Assembly: GCA_963727545.1 (NCBI GenBank)
Contig: CAVSGS010000013.1
Span: forward strand, 1-64,000
Origin: Flexifilum sp963727545
Lineage (GTDB): Bacteria > Chloroflexota > Anaerolineae > Aggregatilineales > Phototrophicaceae
DNA: 64,000 nucleotides
Reading direction: 5' to 3'
Under the pieces are notes generated by a model, which made no database searches, was not told where the DNA came from, and was given only the letters and a program-made list of their open reading frames with translations. Numbering within the stretch: the first letter of the stretch is position 1; each line of letters begins with the position of its first letter. Both the position numbers and the translations under genes were made by a program. Of this stretch, positions 1-8,591 are shown piece after piece.

Positions 1-77
1 TGCGCGAAAATACCCCCACCCAGTGATAGCAGGCTGATCAGGCAAGCGAACATAGTGATCTTCATGATGCGGAACAT
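1..77 (-). CDS. N-terminus of an exported protein, cut by the window edge
   Basis: Only the first 25 codons are present. The ATG (complement of 75-77) follows a good Shine-Dalgarno site, AAGGAG, at 85-90 on the complement. The peptide begins MFRIMKITMFACLISLLSL and looks like a signal peptide: a short basic start, a hydrophobic core, then small residues near GIFA. The protein is therefore probably exported or a lipoprotein. Its function cannot be read. An internal start at the second Met (MKITMF) is possible. Confidence 0.6.
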   Translation of the reverse strand, partial: MFRIMKITMFACLISLLSLGGGIFA

Positions 78-214
78 CACATTTCTCCTTGGATAGATTG
101 TTTCTGACAAGATAGGGTGCTTCTGGGTCACCCGGTGTCCGTGCCGACTCGGACGCTGCACACCGCAATGAGCATCGGTCTTTGGGTGACGATAGTACGG
201 AAAGCGAGCGCTGC

Positions 215-709
215 TTAGTGTGCTGACCCCGCGATCCCGAGTTCTATGGCGAGCGGCGAGCCAAGTAACTGCATGTCGTAGCGTGCGGAAAGCTCTGCTT
301 TTGCGGACTCGTCGAGCGCGCCGCTGGCGGATAATTCGCCCCACACGCGCAGGAAGGCTTCCAGAGCCGCCGGGGTGTGCATACCGATCATCTTTGCTGG
401 TCGATCCGGATTGGGGTTCGTAAAGCTGTGCGGTACGCCGCGCGGAACATATGCGCTGTCGCCGACACTCAGCTTGAACACCTCACCATCGACCTTGAAG
501 GTGACTTCTCCTTCCAGAACGCGAAACACTTCGTCAGCCGCGTTGTGCAGGTGATACGGAGGTCCACCTCCAAATTCGACCGTCGACTCGAGCCACTCGT
601 ACCGGCTTTCCGTATCGTCAGCCCTATAGACAAATGTGAGCAGCTGACCGCCCCCATCGTTCATGGGTTGCTGGCTGCCCTTGCGAATAATCTTGCCCCG
701 ATTGTTCAT
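215..709 (-). CDS. Cupin-domain protein (164 aa)
   Basis: A single conserved beta-barrel (cupin 2). Motif 1 spans residues 51-70, with metal-ligand candidates His53, His55 and Glu60. Motif 2 (GDSAYVPRGVPHSF) spans residues 83-96, with His94. AGGAGG lies seven bases before the ATG. The C-terminal helix-rich tail (about 110-164) resembles small cupins annotated as quercetin-dioxygenase-like, but no substrate can be inferred. Upstream, 739-777 on the complement resembles the 62-bp promoter module found four times between 8.5 and 14.5 kb, although much more weakly. A second, distantly related cupin gene lies at 52086. Family assignment is secure; the reaction is unknown. Confidence 0.85.
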   Translation of the reverse strand: MNNRGKIIRKGSQQPMNDGGGQLLTFVYRADDTESRYEWLESTVEFGGGPPYHLHNAADEVFRVLEGEVTFKVDGEVFKLSVGDSAYVPRGVPHSFTNPNPDRPAKMIGMHTPAALEAFLRVWGELSASGALDESAKAELSARYDMQLLGSPLAIELGIAGSAH

Positions 710-814
710 ACTTGACCTCCTGTTTCATACGATAGCGTTACGATACGGCAGGTAGGTCTTGGTGTCGTGGTACCAAAGTCTGATAAACGGGGCACGACGG
801 TTCGATTGTCGGTA

Positions 815-3523
815 CTAAAACAGGTGGAGTTCGTGACTGCGGGCTGCCGCTTGCGCACGCGATGTCACACCCAGTTTGCTGAGAATGTGAGTCACATGTG
901 ATTTCACCGTGCGCTCGGCGATGACCAGTTGCGCAGCAATGTCCCGGTTGCTTGCTCCAACAGTGATGAGGCGCAGTACCTCGATTTCGCGGGGAGAGAG
1001 CGCTTCGCTTGCGCCGGGGATCGACAGTGAGCGAGGTTCGCTAGCACGCTCCAAAATCGCCAGCGGCAGCAGGAGGAAATCCGATTCGATGCCGTGTTCA
1101 CGAGCGAGTTTCAGCAGCGGCAGGATACGAACGCCCTCTTGCAGTAGAATCCCCGGCATAGCTCTTTGCCGAATGTCGATCAGCGCCGATTTAAGTACCG
1201 TCAACGCTTCGTCTGTTCGGTGCCGGTCAGCATAGAAGGATGCGAGGGTCAGGCGCGGATCGTGGAGAAAAACGGTGTGACGGATGTCTCGATGCAGCTT
1301 CACCGCCTCAAGTAGGTGCTGCTCCGCTTGTGGGAACTGCCGAGCGGACAGCGCCAGCAGACCGCGCAATATGCAGCGCCGAGTCTCGTCTTCTATGGTG
1401 AGCGTGGAAGCTGGATGCGGCTGGCAGAGTTCGTCTAGGCAGGACTGTGTTTCAGCTACATCGCCCCGTTCCCACGCGGCTCTTCCCTGCAAGTAGATGC
1501 AGCCGAGCAGAAATTCAATATTGATACTGTTGATGCTGATGGATGCGAGGTGTGTTCGCGTTTCTTCGATAGTGCGGAAAAAGGAACGAATGTCTCCGCG
1601 CGCGAACAACAGCGATAGACGCAGCCAAGTCGTATGACCCTCGACCCACGACCGACCGCCGATCTGACGCAGAAACACTTCGACCTCGCTAATCGTTTGC
1701 TCGGCTTGCTCCAATTGCCCACGGTAGAAGCTGATATACGCCGGAATGGCTTGAAGCAGTTGATACCCTGCCTGCTGCGAAGGGATGCGAGACATTGCCC
1801 ATTCGGCAAAGGTTTCGACTGGGGCAATGCCCTGATCGTTAAAGAGCAGCTCCGGTCCGCAGGACCCGGCGACCGACATGAACACGCCGGGGTCGGTGGT
1901 TTGTCGGGCAAGATCGAAACTTGCTAGAAGATGCCGTGTCACTTGAGACCAATCATGATCGTGAAGCAAATAGTGCCACTGGGCGGCAGCGTGGTACATG
2001 GCAACCTGATCCGGGCGGACAAGTTGCGGAGAGCGGTCTATGATTGCCGCCAGTTGTTCAAGGGTTTCTGGCGCGATCACATAGCCGAGACGCCAGCAAT
2101 CCGCGATCAGCGTTTCGATTTCACCGGACTCGTTCTGCTCGCTGTGAAACCGGGTCAGCGCTTGCTGCAGCAAAGCCGCCGCTTGTTCCCTCGCGTTGTG
2201 GCTGGAGTAGTAAACGCCCAGTATCAGAGCGAGCCAAGGTCGCGTCTCGCGTACCGCTTCAGGCAGCGCCAGAATGAAGTCGATAACTCTACGTGGTACA
2301 AACCGTCGAGAGACTTCTAGGCGTCCCATTTGCTCGATATGATCTGCCGCGTCGTCCCATTGTTTGGCTGCCAGCAAATGGTAAATCGCCTGCTCAGACG
2401 TTGGCTCAGCCGCCGCTGCGCGCCGGTGCAGTTCCGGGAGCAAATCAGGCTGCGACTGTTCCAAACGGCGTTGCAGGAAAGCTGCAAATAGGTCATGGTA
2501 GCGATACGCGCTGTTGACTGAATTCTCTTGGTCTACCGCTGTCAGAAAGAGGTTGCGCCGGTACACCGCTTCTAGCAAACGTGGCGCATCAGGGTTTGCG
2601 GTGACTGCTGCGCATAGCGCCGGTGTCAGCAGCGTGAGGACAGACGTTTTCAGCAGAAAGTCGCGCAGCTCCTGCGGCTGATAGGCAAGGACCTCGTCCG
2701 CCAACAGATCAAAAATCAGCCGGTTGGATAGGCTGAACTGGTCGATGAAGGCTGATCGCTGCGCAGGGTCTTGAAGGTTCTCAAGTGTCATCGCTAGCAG
2801 ACGCATCCCGGTGATCCAGCCTTCCGTGCGCGCCTGCAGGGCAGTCACTTCAACAGGGGAAAGATCGAGCGCCAGACTTTGATTGTAGTAAGCGGCAGCT
2901 TCTGCGGTATCAAAGCGCAAATCAGGCAGTCGGAATTCGGCTAACTGCCCGCGCATCCGCCATCTCGAAAGGGGCAGCGGGGGTTGGTAACGACTGGTGA
3001 CGACCAGATGGAGTTGTGGTGGCGCATGGTCTATCAGGTCCGCTAACAGCCCGTGAACGGCTGTATCATCGATCACGTGATAATCATCCAGAACAAGAAT
3101 ACAGGGGATATCACCCAGCGAAAGCATGTCGTTGATCAGCAAGTTGAGCAACTGCGGTAAGCGGACATGGGCGTCAGGTAGATGCGTGAGCAAACCAAGT
3201 ACGGTTGCCCCTATATCGATGCGTTTCTGGTGGAGAGCCAATACGAGCAGCGTTAGGAATGCGAGCGGATCGTTGTCTTCGTGATCGAGCGTTAGCCAAG
3301 CGACGAGTTGATTATCATTGATGGTCAAGCGGGCTGCCAGAGTGGTCTTGCCAGAACCCGCTGGAGCGGAAATGAGGGTTAGCCGATGATCCAAAACGGC
3401 GAGTTCAAATCGACGCTGTAGGTGTGGTCGTTCCAGCAACTGGTCGGTGAGCAGCGGTGGGATGAATTGAGTATGTACAAACCTGCGCTCAAATTGCTCC
3501 TGCTTGGACAATTCTTCCGGCAT
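815..3523 (-). CDS. LuxR-family ATPase regulator (LAL/MalT type, 902 aa)
   Basis: A large STAND-type transcription activator. Near the N-terminus is a Walker A P-loop (APAGSGKTT, about residues 54-62), then a Walker B-like LVLDDYH near 140, a long helical TPR-like middle, and a C-terminal LuxR/GerE helix-turn-helix from about 835 (LSPREIEVLRLI, then AERTVKSHVTHILSKLGV). I chose the ATG at 3523. A TTG at 3568 would add 15 residues but has no better ribosome site. LAL proteins bind ATP and an inducer and then activate target promoters; the ligand is unknown. It lies next to the cupin gene and 5 kb from a second LAL gene at 8535. Confidence 0.92.
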   Translation of the reverse strand: MPEELSKQEQFERRFVHTQFIPPLLTDQLLERPHLQRRFELAVLDHRLTLISAPAGSGKTTLAARLTINDNQLVAWLTLDHEDNDPLAFLTLLVLALHQKRIDIGATVLGLLTHLPDAHVRLPQLLNLLINDMLSLGDIPCILVLDDYHVIDDTAVHGLLADLIDHAPPQLHLVVTSRYQPPLPLSRWRMRGQLAEFRLPDLRFDTAEAAAYYNQSLALDLSPVEVTALQARTEGWITGMRLLAMTLENLQDPAQRSAFIDQFSLSNRLIFDLLADEVLAYQPQELRDFLLKTSVLTLLTPALCAAVTANPDAPRLLEAVYRRNLFLTAVDQENSVNSAYRYHDLFAAFLQRRLEQSQPDLLPELHRRAAAAEPTSEQAIYHLLAAKQWDDAADHIEQMGRLEVSRRFVPRRVIDFILALPEAVRETRPWLALILGVYYSSHNAREQAAALLQQALTRFHSEQNESGEIETLIADCWRLGYVIAPETLEQLAAIIDRSPQLVRPDQVAMYHAAAQWHYLLHDHDWSQVTRHLLASFDLARQTTDPGVFMSVAGSCGPELLFNDQGIAPVETFAEWAMSRIPSQQAGYQLLQAIPAYISFYRGQLEQAEQTISEVEVFLRQIGGRSWVEGHTTWLRLSLLFARGDIRSFFRTIEETRTHLASISINSINIEFLLGCIYLQGRAAWERGDVAETQSCLDELCQPHPASTLTIEDETRRCILRGLLALSARQFPQAEQHLLEAVKLHRDIRHTVFLHDPRLTLASFYADRHRTDEALTVLKSALIDIRQRAMPGILLQEGVRILPLLKLAREHGIESDFLLLPLAILERASEPRSLSIPGASEALSPREIEVLRLITVGASNRDIAAQLVIAERTVKSHVTHILSKLGVTSRAQAAARSHELHLF

Positions 3524-3990
3524 GACTAAGTCACATCTGATATCTATGAAGGAAGAGCAATAGTACAACTACATCCACCACACGGGTATAGTAAATGCTG
3601 GAGTGCCAACAAGGAAAAGCATCCGTTTCAGCGTACCACCCAAAGCGCCCAAAGTGCTCACATGCCAGGAATCGGAATACACGCCGGCGGACTCCTTGTT
3701 CGATGATGTCGTTCCGGGCGTCATTGAGGTATGCTCAGGCGGAAGGCGCAAGACGAGCGAGACACCAGCTGAAGCTGAGGTCTGGGTGACAGTCAAGTCA
3801 CTTCACCCTCTGTCGATGACTACCGGATTCGTCGCTTGGATCAACACTTCGAACAGCGTCCGACGGTTTCGGCAGGCTTTATCCATCCTTTGATGACCCA
3901 TTTGATGTTGCGCCGCTTTCACCGTTCGATCGATTCCATGCATGCGCTTAACGATGAGGATCGAGTTCTTCTCGATCCTCAGCCCTATGT
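3524..3990. other. 467-bp gap with coding-like but unrecognised fragments
   Basis: On the plus strand, 3603-3810 reads as an open protein-like stretch. From 3779 to 3991 a different frame is open and ends in TAG at 3991-3993; it has a plausible amino-acid mix (key words RRLDQHF and HPLMTHLMLRRFH). The two frames do not join by the +1 step seen elsewhere in the window, and neither has a good start with a ribosome site. A weak promoter for the regulator downstream may lie on the complement near 3575-3610 (TTGTTG, 16-bp spacer, TATACC). I do not recognise a gene here; it may be a decayed remnant. Confidence 0.3.
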
Positions 3991-5325
3991 TTAGTGTGCG
4001 TTGACCCACGCGGCGATGTCGTCGATCACTTCCGCCGCCATGTTGCCGGGCTGCGCGTACTCGCCCGGAGTTGCCATGCCCGTCCCCGTCACGTAGATGT
4101 GGTTGAGGTCAGGATAGCTCTTGAAGGTCGTGTCCGCGTGATCGGCGAGTCCCGCCTGCCACAGCGGGAAGTCGTCCGCCATCGTCACCTGATAGTCGCG
4201 CCCGCCCTGCAAGACCAGTATCGGCTGCGGCAGGCTCGCCGCTAGCGCCACCGGGTCGTAGCCTTGCAGATCCAACCAGTACGACCGGGGCGCGTGGAAT
4301 ATCAACTGGTCGCTGGGGGTATCTGCCGTCACGGTGTTGATCTTCTCGATGTCGGCTCGCATTGCAGCTATCGTCGGGTCTTCGGTCGCTTCGGGCGATG
4401 GCTGGGTCAGCGACGCGATGTAGTCAATCTGACGGAGCGCTTCGGTCTGAATCGGCAGCGCGGGTGCCGACGCTAGGATCATCCCGGCGGCGTTCGCATC
4501 GGCTTGGGCGATGCGCGGCAGCACGTAACCGCCTTCGCTGTGACCGAGGATGAACACGCGCGCCGGGTCGATGCCGTTGGTCTGGCGCAGCAGTTCCAGC
4601 GCCGCGACCGAGTTGTCCACGTACTCGTCCTTGACCGTGAAGTGTGCCATATCGAGCGAGGAGACGGCGGCGTGCGTGCGTTTGTCGAAGCGCAGCGAGG
4701 CAATTCCCTGCGCCGCCAAGCCCCAAGCGAGATCGCGGAACGGCTTGTTGGGTCCGACAGTTTCGTCCATGTCGTTGGGACCGGAGCCGGAGATCAGCAC
4801 GACTGCCGGGAAAGGACCATCGCCGGTAGGCATCGTTATTTTGCCGGGCAGGTTGTATTCGCCAACCTGAACGTCCGTTTCGGCGAACGCGCTCGCATCG
4901 GCATAAGTCGGCGTCGGCGCTTCGGGAGTCGGCTGGCTGGCGGAGGGCAGAAAGTTCAGCCCGACCACCTTGCCGCTGGTATCGTACTGGACGGCGAGAT
5001 CGAGCAGCCCGTTCTCGAACTGGAGGGTCAGCCGGACGGCGTGCTGCGCCGGATCGGACACCGTGTCGGTGACCCGCTGGAACGCGCCCTGATTGGTGAC
5101 GATGCCATCCCACGCTTGCTGGAGTTTGGCGGACGTGATTTGCCCTTGAACTCGGTCCGCCAATTGCGCGTAAATATCGGCAGTGTCGCCGCTGACGAAC
5201 TTCTGCACGATGCTCAGCGTGGCTTCGATCTCAGTGTCGGACGATGGCGTTTCGGTACTTTGCTGCGCCTGCACCGCGAGTGGAATCAGCAACAGCACCA
5301 GCAGAATAGGTAGACGAAAACCCAT
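3991..5325 (-). CDS. Secreted alpha/beta hydrolase with N-terminal DUF3887-like domain (444 aa)
   Basis: A signal peptide occupies residues 1-20 (MGFRLPILLVLLLIPLAVQA, then QQS). Residues 30-128 resemble the DUF3887 stress-associated module. A Pro/Thr-rich linker (130-145) leads to an alpha/beta hydrolase domain: oxyanion region ISGSGPNDMD (about 178-187), nucleophile elbow GHSEGG with Ser263, acid region GGRDY near 375, and His in DLNHIY near 420. GGAGGAG stands upstream of the ATG. It probably acts outside the membrane as an esterase or acyl hydrolase. The substrate is unknown. The gene is separated from the next hydrolase at 5622 by about 300 bp. Confidence 0.9.
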   Translation of the reverse strand: MGFRLPILLVLLLIPLAVQAQQSTETPSSDTEIEATLSIVQKFVSGDTADIYAQLADRVQGQITSAKLQQAWDGIVTNQGAFQRVTDTVSDPAQHAVRLTLQFENGLLDLAVQYDTSGKVVGLNFLPSASQPTPEAPTPTYADASAFAETDVQVGEYNLPGKITMPTGDGPFPAVVLISGSGPNDMDETVGPNKPFRDLAWGLAAQGIASLRFDKRTHAAVSSLDMAHFTVKDEYVDNSVAALELLRQTNGIDPARVFILGHSEGGYVLPRIAQADANAAGMILASAPALPIQTEALRQIDYIASLTQPSPEATEDPTIAAMRADIEKINTVTADTPSDQLIFHAPRSYWLDLQGYDPVALAASLPQPILVLQGGRDYQVTMADDFPLWQAGLADHADTTFKSYPDLNHIYVTGTGMATPGEYAQPGNMAAEVIDDIAAWVNAH

Positions 5326-5621
5326 GTGTTATGGCTCCTCCTAGAACAACGAAGCATTGAGCGATTGTCGGTCAAGCCAGTGATTTCGAAGGAGGGTTTT
5401 CGTCACCGATACGCGAAATCCCTAACCTACCGAATTGACCGACGAGCAATGGCAACGCGGTTCCTCTCCAACATTGACCTCTATATGAGTCATGCGTTGA
5501 ACCATCGGAAGTGATAACGCTGAAACTCAATGAGGGGCGTAAGAGCTGAATGAGAAAATCCTCACGACTTACAGTCATTATGGAATAGGAGCGGCAGCTC
5601 GCCTATTGCCGCCCCTTGATT
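5326..5621. other. Intergenic gap, no gene seen
   Basis: About 296 bp between two minus-strand hydrolase genes. Short open frames on both strands lack ribosome sites and family resemblance. The stretch next to 5326 carries the strong GGAGGAG of the downstream gene. I see no clear terminator, and no copy of the promoter module used elsewhere in this region. Confidence 0.4.
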
Positions 5622-6686
5622 CTACTGAGATATAGGCTGCCCCGTCTCAGCCGCAGCGACCACTTCCAGAATCGCGTCGCTCACCTGCCGGGCGTACTGC
5701 TCGTTGCCTAGAATTGAACCATGATCAGCGCCCTCGATAGATCGAGTCACGCTGTTGGAGGAATAGGTGGAGATTTCCGCGCGGGCAGCGGGCGCACCCT
5801 GCATAACCTGATCGGTCGCAGTCCAGGAGTTTGGCGCCCAGAGCACAATCATCGGAAGGCTGTCGAGATCCTCTGCGTCTGCCGAGGCTTTCGTCAGCTC
5901 CCACATTTCATCGTGGAACTCGGCAAAGTCCGTTTCGAGAACCTGATTGCGCGATTGCAGCGCCCCGAGTTCGGTCGCAACATCGGGCGGGTAGCCCGCA
6001 TTGACAAACGGCGTCGATGCGGTCAAGCGGAACACCCCGATTCGCAGTAAGGCTCCAAAGAGCACGTCCTGCCCGGCGAAGGTTGATTTCCAAGCGTCGA
6101 ATTCCGTTTCGTCGGCAAAATGCTTGGGAATCAGGATCGCGCTGTCGACGAGGACAATCCCCTCGACTTCCTGCGGATTCTGCGCCGCGTAGATACGGGT
6201 CAGGACAGCGCCCCAGGAATGACCTGCCATCACGTAAGGCGCGTTTACGCCTGCCTCTTGCAGCAGCGTATGAAGCTCATCGGTGAGGGTGATAGCGTCA
6301 CGCGGATCCGACGTGGGTTCGCTCCAGCCCATGCCCGGTCGGTCAAAGGCGCAGACGCGATTGTGCTCCGCCAACTGGTTTTGAACTCGATACCACCAGA
6401 GCGAATCAGCCAACCCGCCTGCCTGCAAGACGACGGTCGGCTCGCCTTCGCCGGTGCAGTAGATGTGCATCATATGCCCATTTACCCTGTAAAGCTGACC
6501 CGGCGGCGGATAGTTCCGTTTGTCCAGTTCGACGGCTGCGGCCTGGTAGACCACGCCCAACAGCACGAGGACAATCAAGGCGATCCCCAGCCATTTGCCC
6601 ACACGCAGTGCTGTCCAGAGACAGCCGCGCCTCGATTCATTGCGAGTTGTTCCACTCACGGATTGTGGAGTTACCTTGCTTGCCAT
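5622..6686 (-). CDS. Membrane-anchored alpha/beta hydrolase, paralogue 1 (354 aa)
   Basis: The N-terminus has a basic patch (RRGC) and one transmembrane segment (about residues 30-50), then the conserved juxtamembrane word YPPPGQLY, shared with the paralogues at 11470 and 13321. The alpha/beta hydrolase domain shows the GHSWGA elbow with Ser157, a Gly-rich oxyanion turn (LQAGGL) and a terminal His in GADHGSILGNEQYA. It probably sits in the membrane with the catalytic domain outside. It starts 15 bp after the stop of the CPBP gene at 6701, so it is likely the third gene of a unit driven by the promoter module at 8531-8591. The substrate is not known. Confidence 0.88.
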   Translation of the reverse strand: MASKVTPQSVSGTTRNESRRGCLWTALRVGKWLGIALIVLVLLGVVYQAAAVELDKRNYPPPGQLYRVNGHMMHIYCTGEGEPTVVLQAGGLADSLWWYRVQNQLAEHNRVCAFDRPGMGWSEPTSDPRDAITLTDELHTLLQEAGVNAPYVMAGHSWGAVLTRIYAAQNPQEVEGIVLVDSAILIPKHFADETEFDAWKSTFAGQDVLFGALLRIGVFRLTASTPFVNAGYPPDVATELGALQSRNQVLETDFAEFHDEMWELTKASADAEDLDSLPMIVLWAPNSWTATDQVMQGAPAARAEISTYSSNSVTRSIEGADHGSILGNEQYARQVSDAILEVVAAAETGQPISQ

Positions 6687-6700
6687 GACGTGTCTCTCCT

Positions 6701-7513
6701 TTATGCAGTGGTGGGAATAACTTCGACAGCATCATCTGCCGTTGGGCGCGCGAACCACATGCGCCAGTCGAGCGCAATTACCGCAGCGACGAATAGGAAC
6801 GTCGTGACGGTTTGCAGCATGAGCGTATCCTCAACCGAGAGCACGCTACCGGGTCCCGCGATGCTGCCAAAAGCGTTTAGTCCGGCGTGAAATAGGGTTG
6901 CCACCAGCACATTACGCCGACTCTTGATGAAAACCCAAGTGAGCAGGTACGCGCCGAAGAAGACCGCTAACCCTTCCCAGACTGTAGAGCGTCCACCCGT
7001 ATTGACGAGGACAAACGCGGTCAGTGCGACATGGATCAGCGCCCAAGGAATGCCAACGATCAGGGTAGCCACGAAAGGCGAATACCGATCGAGCAGGCGT
7101 CGCAGCGCAAAGCCGCGCCAGCCGATTTCCTCGAATAGCGCAAGGGGGAGTATGGCGATCAAATAAGGCGTAGGTGCCGCTAACGTGACCGCCGCCATCC
7201 GTCCGGTCACGACTGCCAGAACGCTGGTGCCGACGTGCAGCCCAAAGGCGACGAGCAGTGCGCTGACGTACCATCGCAGTGGGCTGCGCCAGCGAAAGGT
7301 CCCGCGCAGAAGTGCCACCAGACCGCGCCGACCATCTGTAAATCCCACCAGCCCAAAAGCCGCGACCGCCGGGCACAATGCCAGTACGAAGAGCAGCCCA
7401 ACGAGGGCGCTTTCGTCGGAGGCGGGCAGCAGCATTGCTGCGAAAGAAAGCACGAGGGTGATGAAGACGAAGCTTGCGACCTGATTTTGCTGGATTGTTG
7501 TGCGGAGGTTCAT
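6701..7513 (-). CDS. CPBP-family intramembrane metalloprotease (CAAX protease-like, 270 aa)
   Basis: A polytopic membrane protein with six to eight predicted segments. Motif 1 is FEEIGWRGFALRRL (Glu128, Glu129, Arg133), motif 2 is WALIH with His161, and a late His/Asn motif (LFHAGLN) lies near 214. These are the glutamate, arginine and histidine residues of the ABI/CPBP family. The ATG at 7513 has AGGAG upstream. The open frame runs on toward 8545, but that part is only an out-of-frame reading of the next gene. Family members process prenylated or other membrane proteins or give bacteriocin self-immunity; the role here is unknown. Confidence 0.88.
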   Translation of the reverse strand: MNLRTTIQQNQVASFVFITLVLSFAAMLLPASDESALVGLLFVLALCPAVAAFGLVGFTDGRRGLVALLRGTFRWRSPLRWYVSALLVAFGLHVGTSVLAVVTGRMAAVTLAAPTPYLIAILPLALFEEIGWRGFALRRLLDRYSPFVATLIVGIPWALIHVALTAFVLVNTGGRSTVWEGLAVFFGAYLLTWVFIKSRRNVLVATLFHAGLNAFGSIAGPGSVLSVEDTLMLQTVTTFLFVAAVIALDWRMWFARPTADDAVEVIPTTA

Positions 7514-7566
7514 CTTTTTTCGCTCCTGATAGCATATGGGAAATAGTTCGTCGCGGGAAGTTGGCA

Positions 7567-8481
7567 CTAAAAACCACCTGCCAGCAGGATGACGAGATAA
7601 ACGGTGAAGTCCGACACGAAGTGCATGAACAGCGACCAGCCCATCCCCCGCGTTTCGACCATCGCCTTGGCGAAGACCCAACCGCCGATCATGGTGAGGA
7701 TCACGCCGGTGATGCCGGACGGCACGCCGAAATAGTGCCCGATGCCGAACCACGCAGCGACGAGGATCAGCGACCGACCTTTGCCGAAGAGCGGCAGTAC
7801 CTGCGGCAGCAGCGCACTGCGGTAGAGGAATTCCTCGGCGAAAGCGTTCATCAGCGCGCACAGCGCCGCAAACAGCACCAAACCCACCGACAGATTGCTC
7901 AGCGATGGATGAAACGCGGGCACCATGAAAAGCAGCAGCAGCGTGACGATGATCAGGGCGTAGCGCAGGCTGAACCCGACCCAGTTCTCCGGCTTGCGGG
8001 GGACGCCCCAGCGCTCGGGTTCCGCAGTAGCTCTCAAGTGACCTACCGTGAGGAAGAAATCCTGACGCTTCAGCCCCATGCCCAACAACACCAGCAGCAT
8101 CACCGCCGAGGCACCGATGCGCATCAGGCGCTCGCCGAAGAACAGCCGGTTGGGATCGCTGCCGAAGACGTTCGCGTAAAGCTGGCTCTGCGGCAGCACT
8201 GTGGAGAACAGCCAGCCCTCGACGACGTAGATAGCGAGAAAAACCAGCGCCAGTCTGCGCAACGGACGAATCGGCTGCCAGATAAAGGTCAAAGCGAACA
8301 GCCCGGCGAGAAAGATCAGTCGTGCAGGCGCTAGCCATGCAATATCCTGATGCATGAACGCGCCGAGGATGATCTGCGGAACGGTGAGCAGCAGCACCAT
8401 CAGCCAAGCGGCGTACAACTGTCTTTTTGCCAGACCTACTCTGGACTCTAGCCCTGAGGAAATGGGCAGCGATTCGTTCAT
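7567..8481 (-). CDS. CPBP-family intramembrane metalloprotease (304 aa)
   Basis: Another CPBP protein, only distantly similar to its neighbour at 6701. It is rich in hydrophobic segments, with the motifs AFAEEFLYRSALL (Glu216, Glu217, Arg221), FGIGHYFGVPSG (His249) and a final FMHFVSDF. AAGGAG lies at proper spacing upstream of the ATG. It is the first gene of a minus-strand unit (CPBP, CPBP, membrane hydrolase). The unit's promoter module (8531-8591) sits at and inside the 3' end of the upstream LAL regulator gene. The tandem pair plus a hydrolase suggests a membrane-protein or peptide processing role, which is inference. Confidence 0.88.
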   Translation of the reverse strand: MNESLPISSGLESRVGLAKRQLYAAWLMVLLLTVPQIILGAFMHQDIAWLAPARLIFLAGLFALTFIWQPIRPLRRLALVFLAIYVVEGWLFSTVLPQSQLYANVFGSDPNRLFFGERLMRIGASAVMLLVLLGMGLKRQDFFLTVGHLRATAEPERWGVPRKPENWVGFSLRYALIIVTLLLLFMVPAFHPSLSNLSVGLVLFAALCALMNAFAEEFLYRSALLPQVLPLFGKGRSLILVAAWFGIGHYFGVPSGITGVILTMIGGWVFAKAMVETRGMGWSLFMHFVSDFTVYLVILLAGGF

Positions 8482-8530
8482 TTTGATCTCCTTTGCAGGA
8501 ACGCTTTGGCGACATGGTGATTAACACACT

Positions 8531-8591
8531 CACCTTAGTGGACAACCGGGTTATTTCGGGGTAGCCAAAAGGCGTATTTAGGGGGTTGATT
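8531..8591 (-). promoter_or_regulatory. Promoter module copy A (CPBP/hydrolase unit)
   Basis: On the complement this reads AATCAACCCCC, three bases, ATACGCCTTTTGGCTACC, exactly 22 bases, then TAAGGTG, and ends 49 bp before the CPBP start at 8481. The same architecture occurs at 11368, 13224 and 14423. The upstream box looks like an activator site, and the last heptamer occupies the -10 position. This copy overlaps the last codons and the stop of the LAL gene. Confidence 0.75.

Noticed and set aside
7514..8545. N-terminal extension of the CPBP gene at 6701 to a 614-residue protein
   Set aside because: The extension is an out-of-frame reading of the neighbouring CPBP gene at 7567; the real start is the ATG at 7513 with AGGAG.
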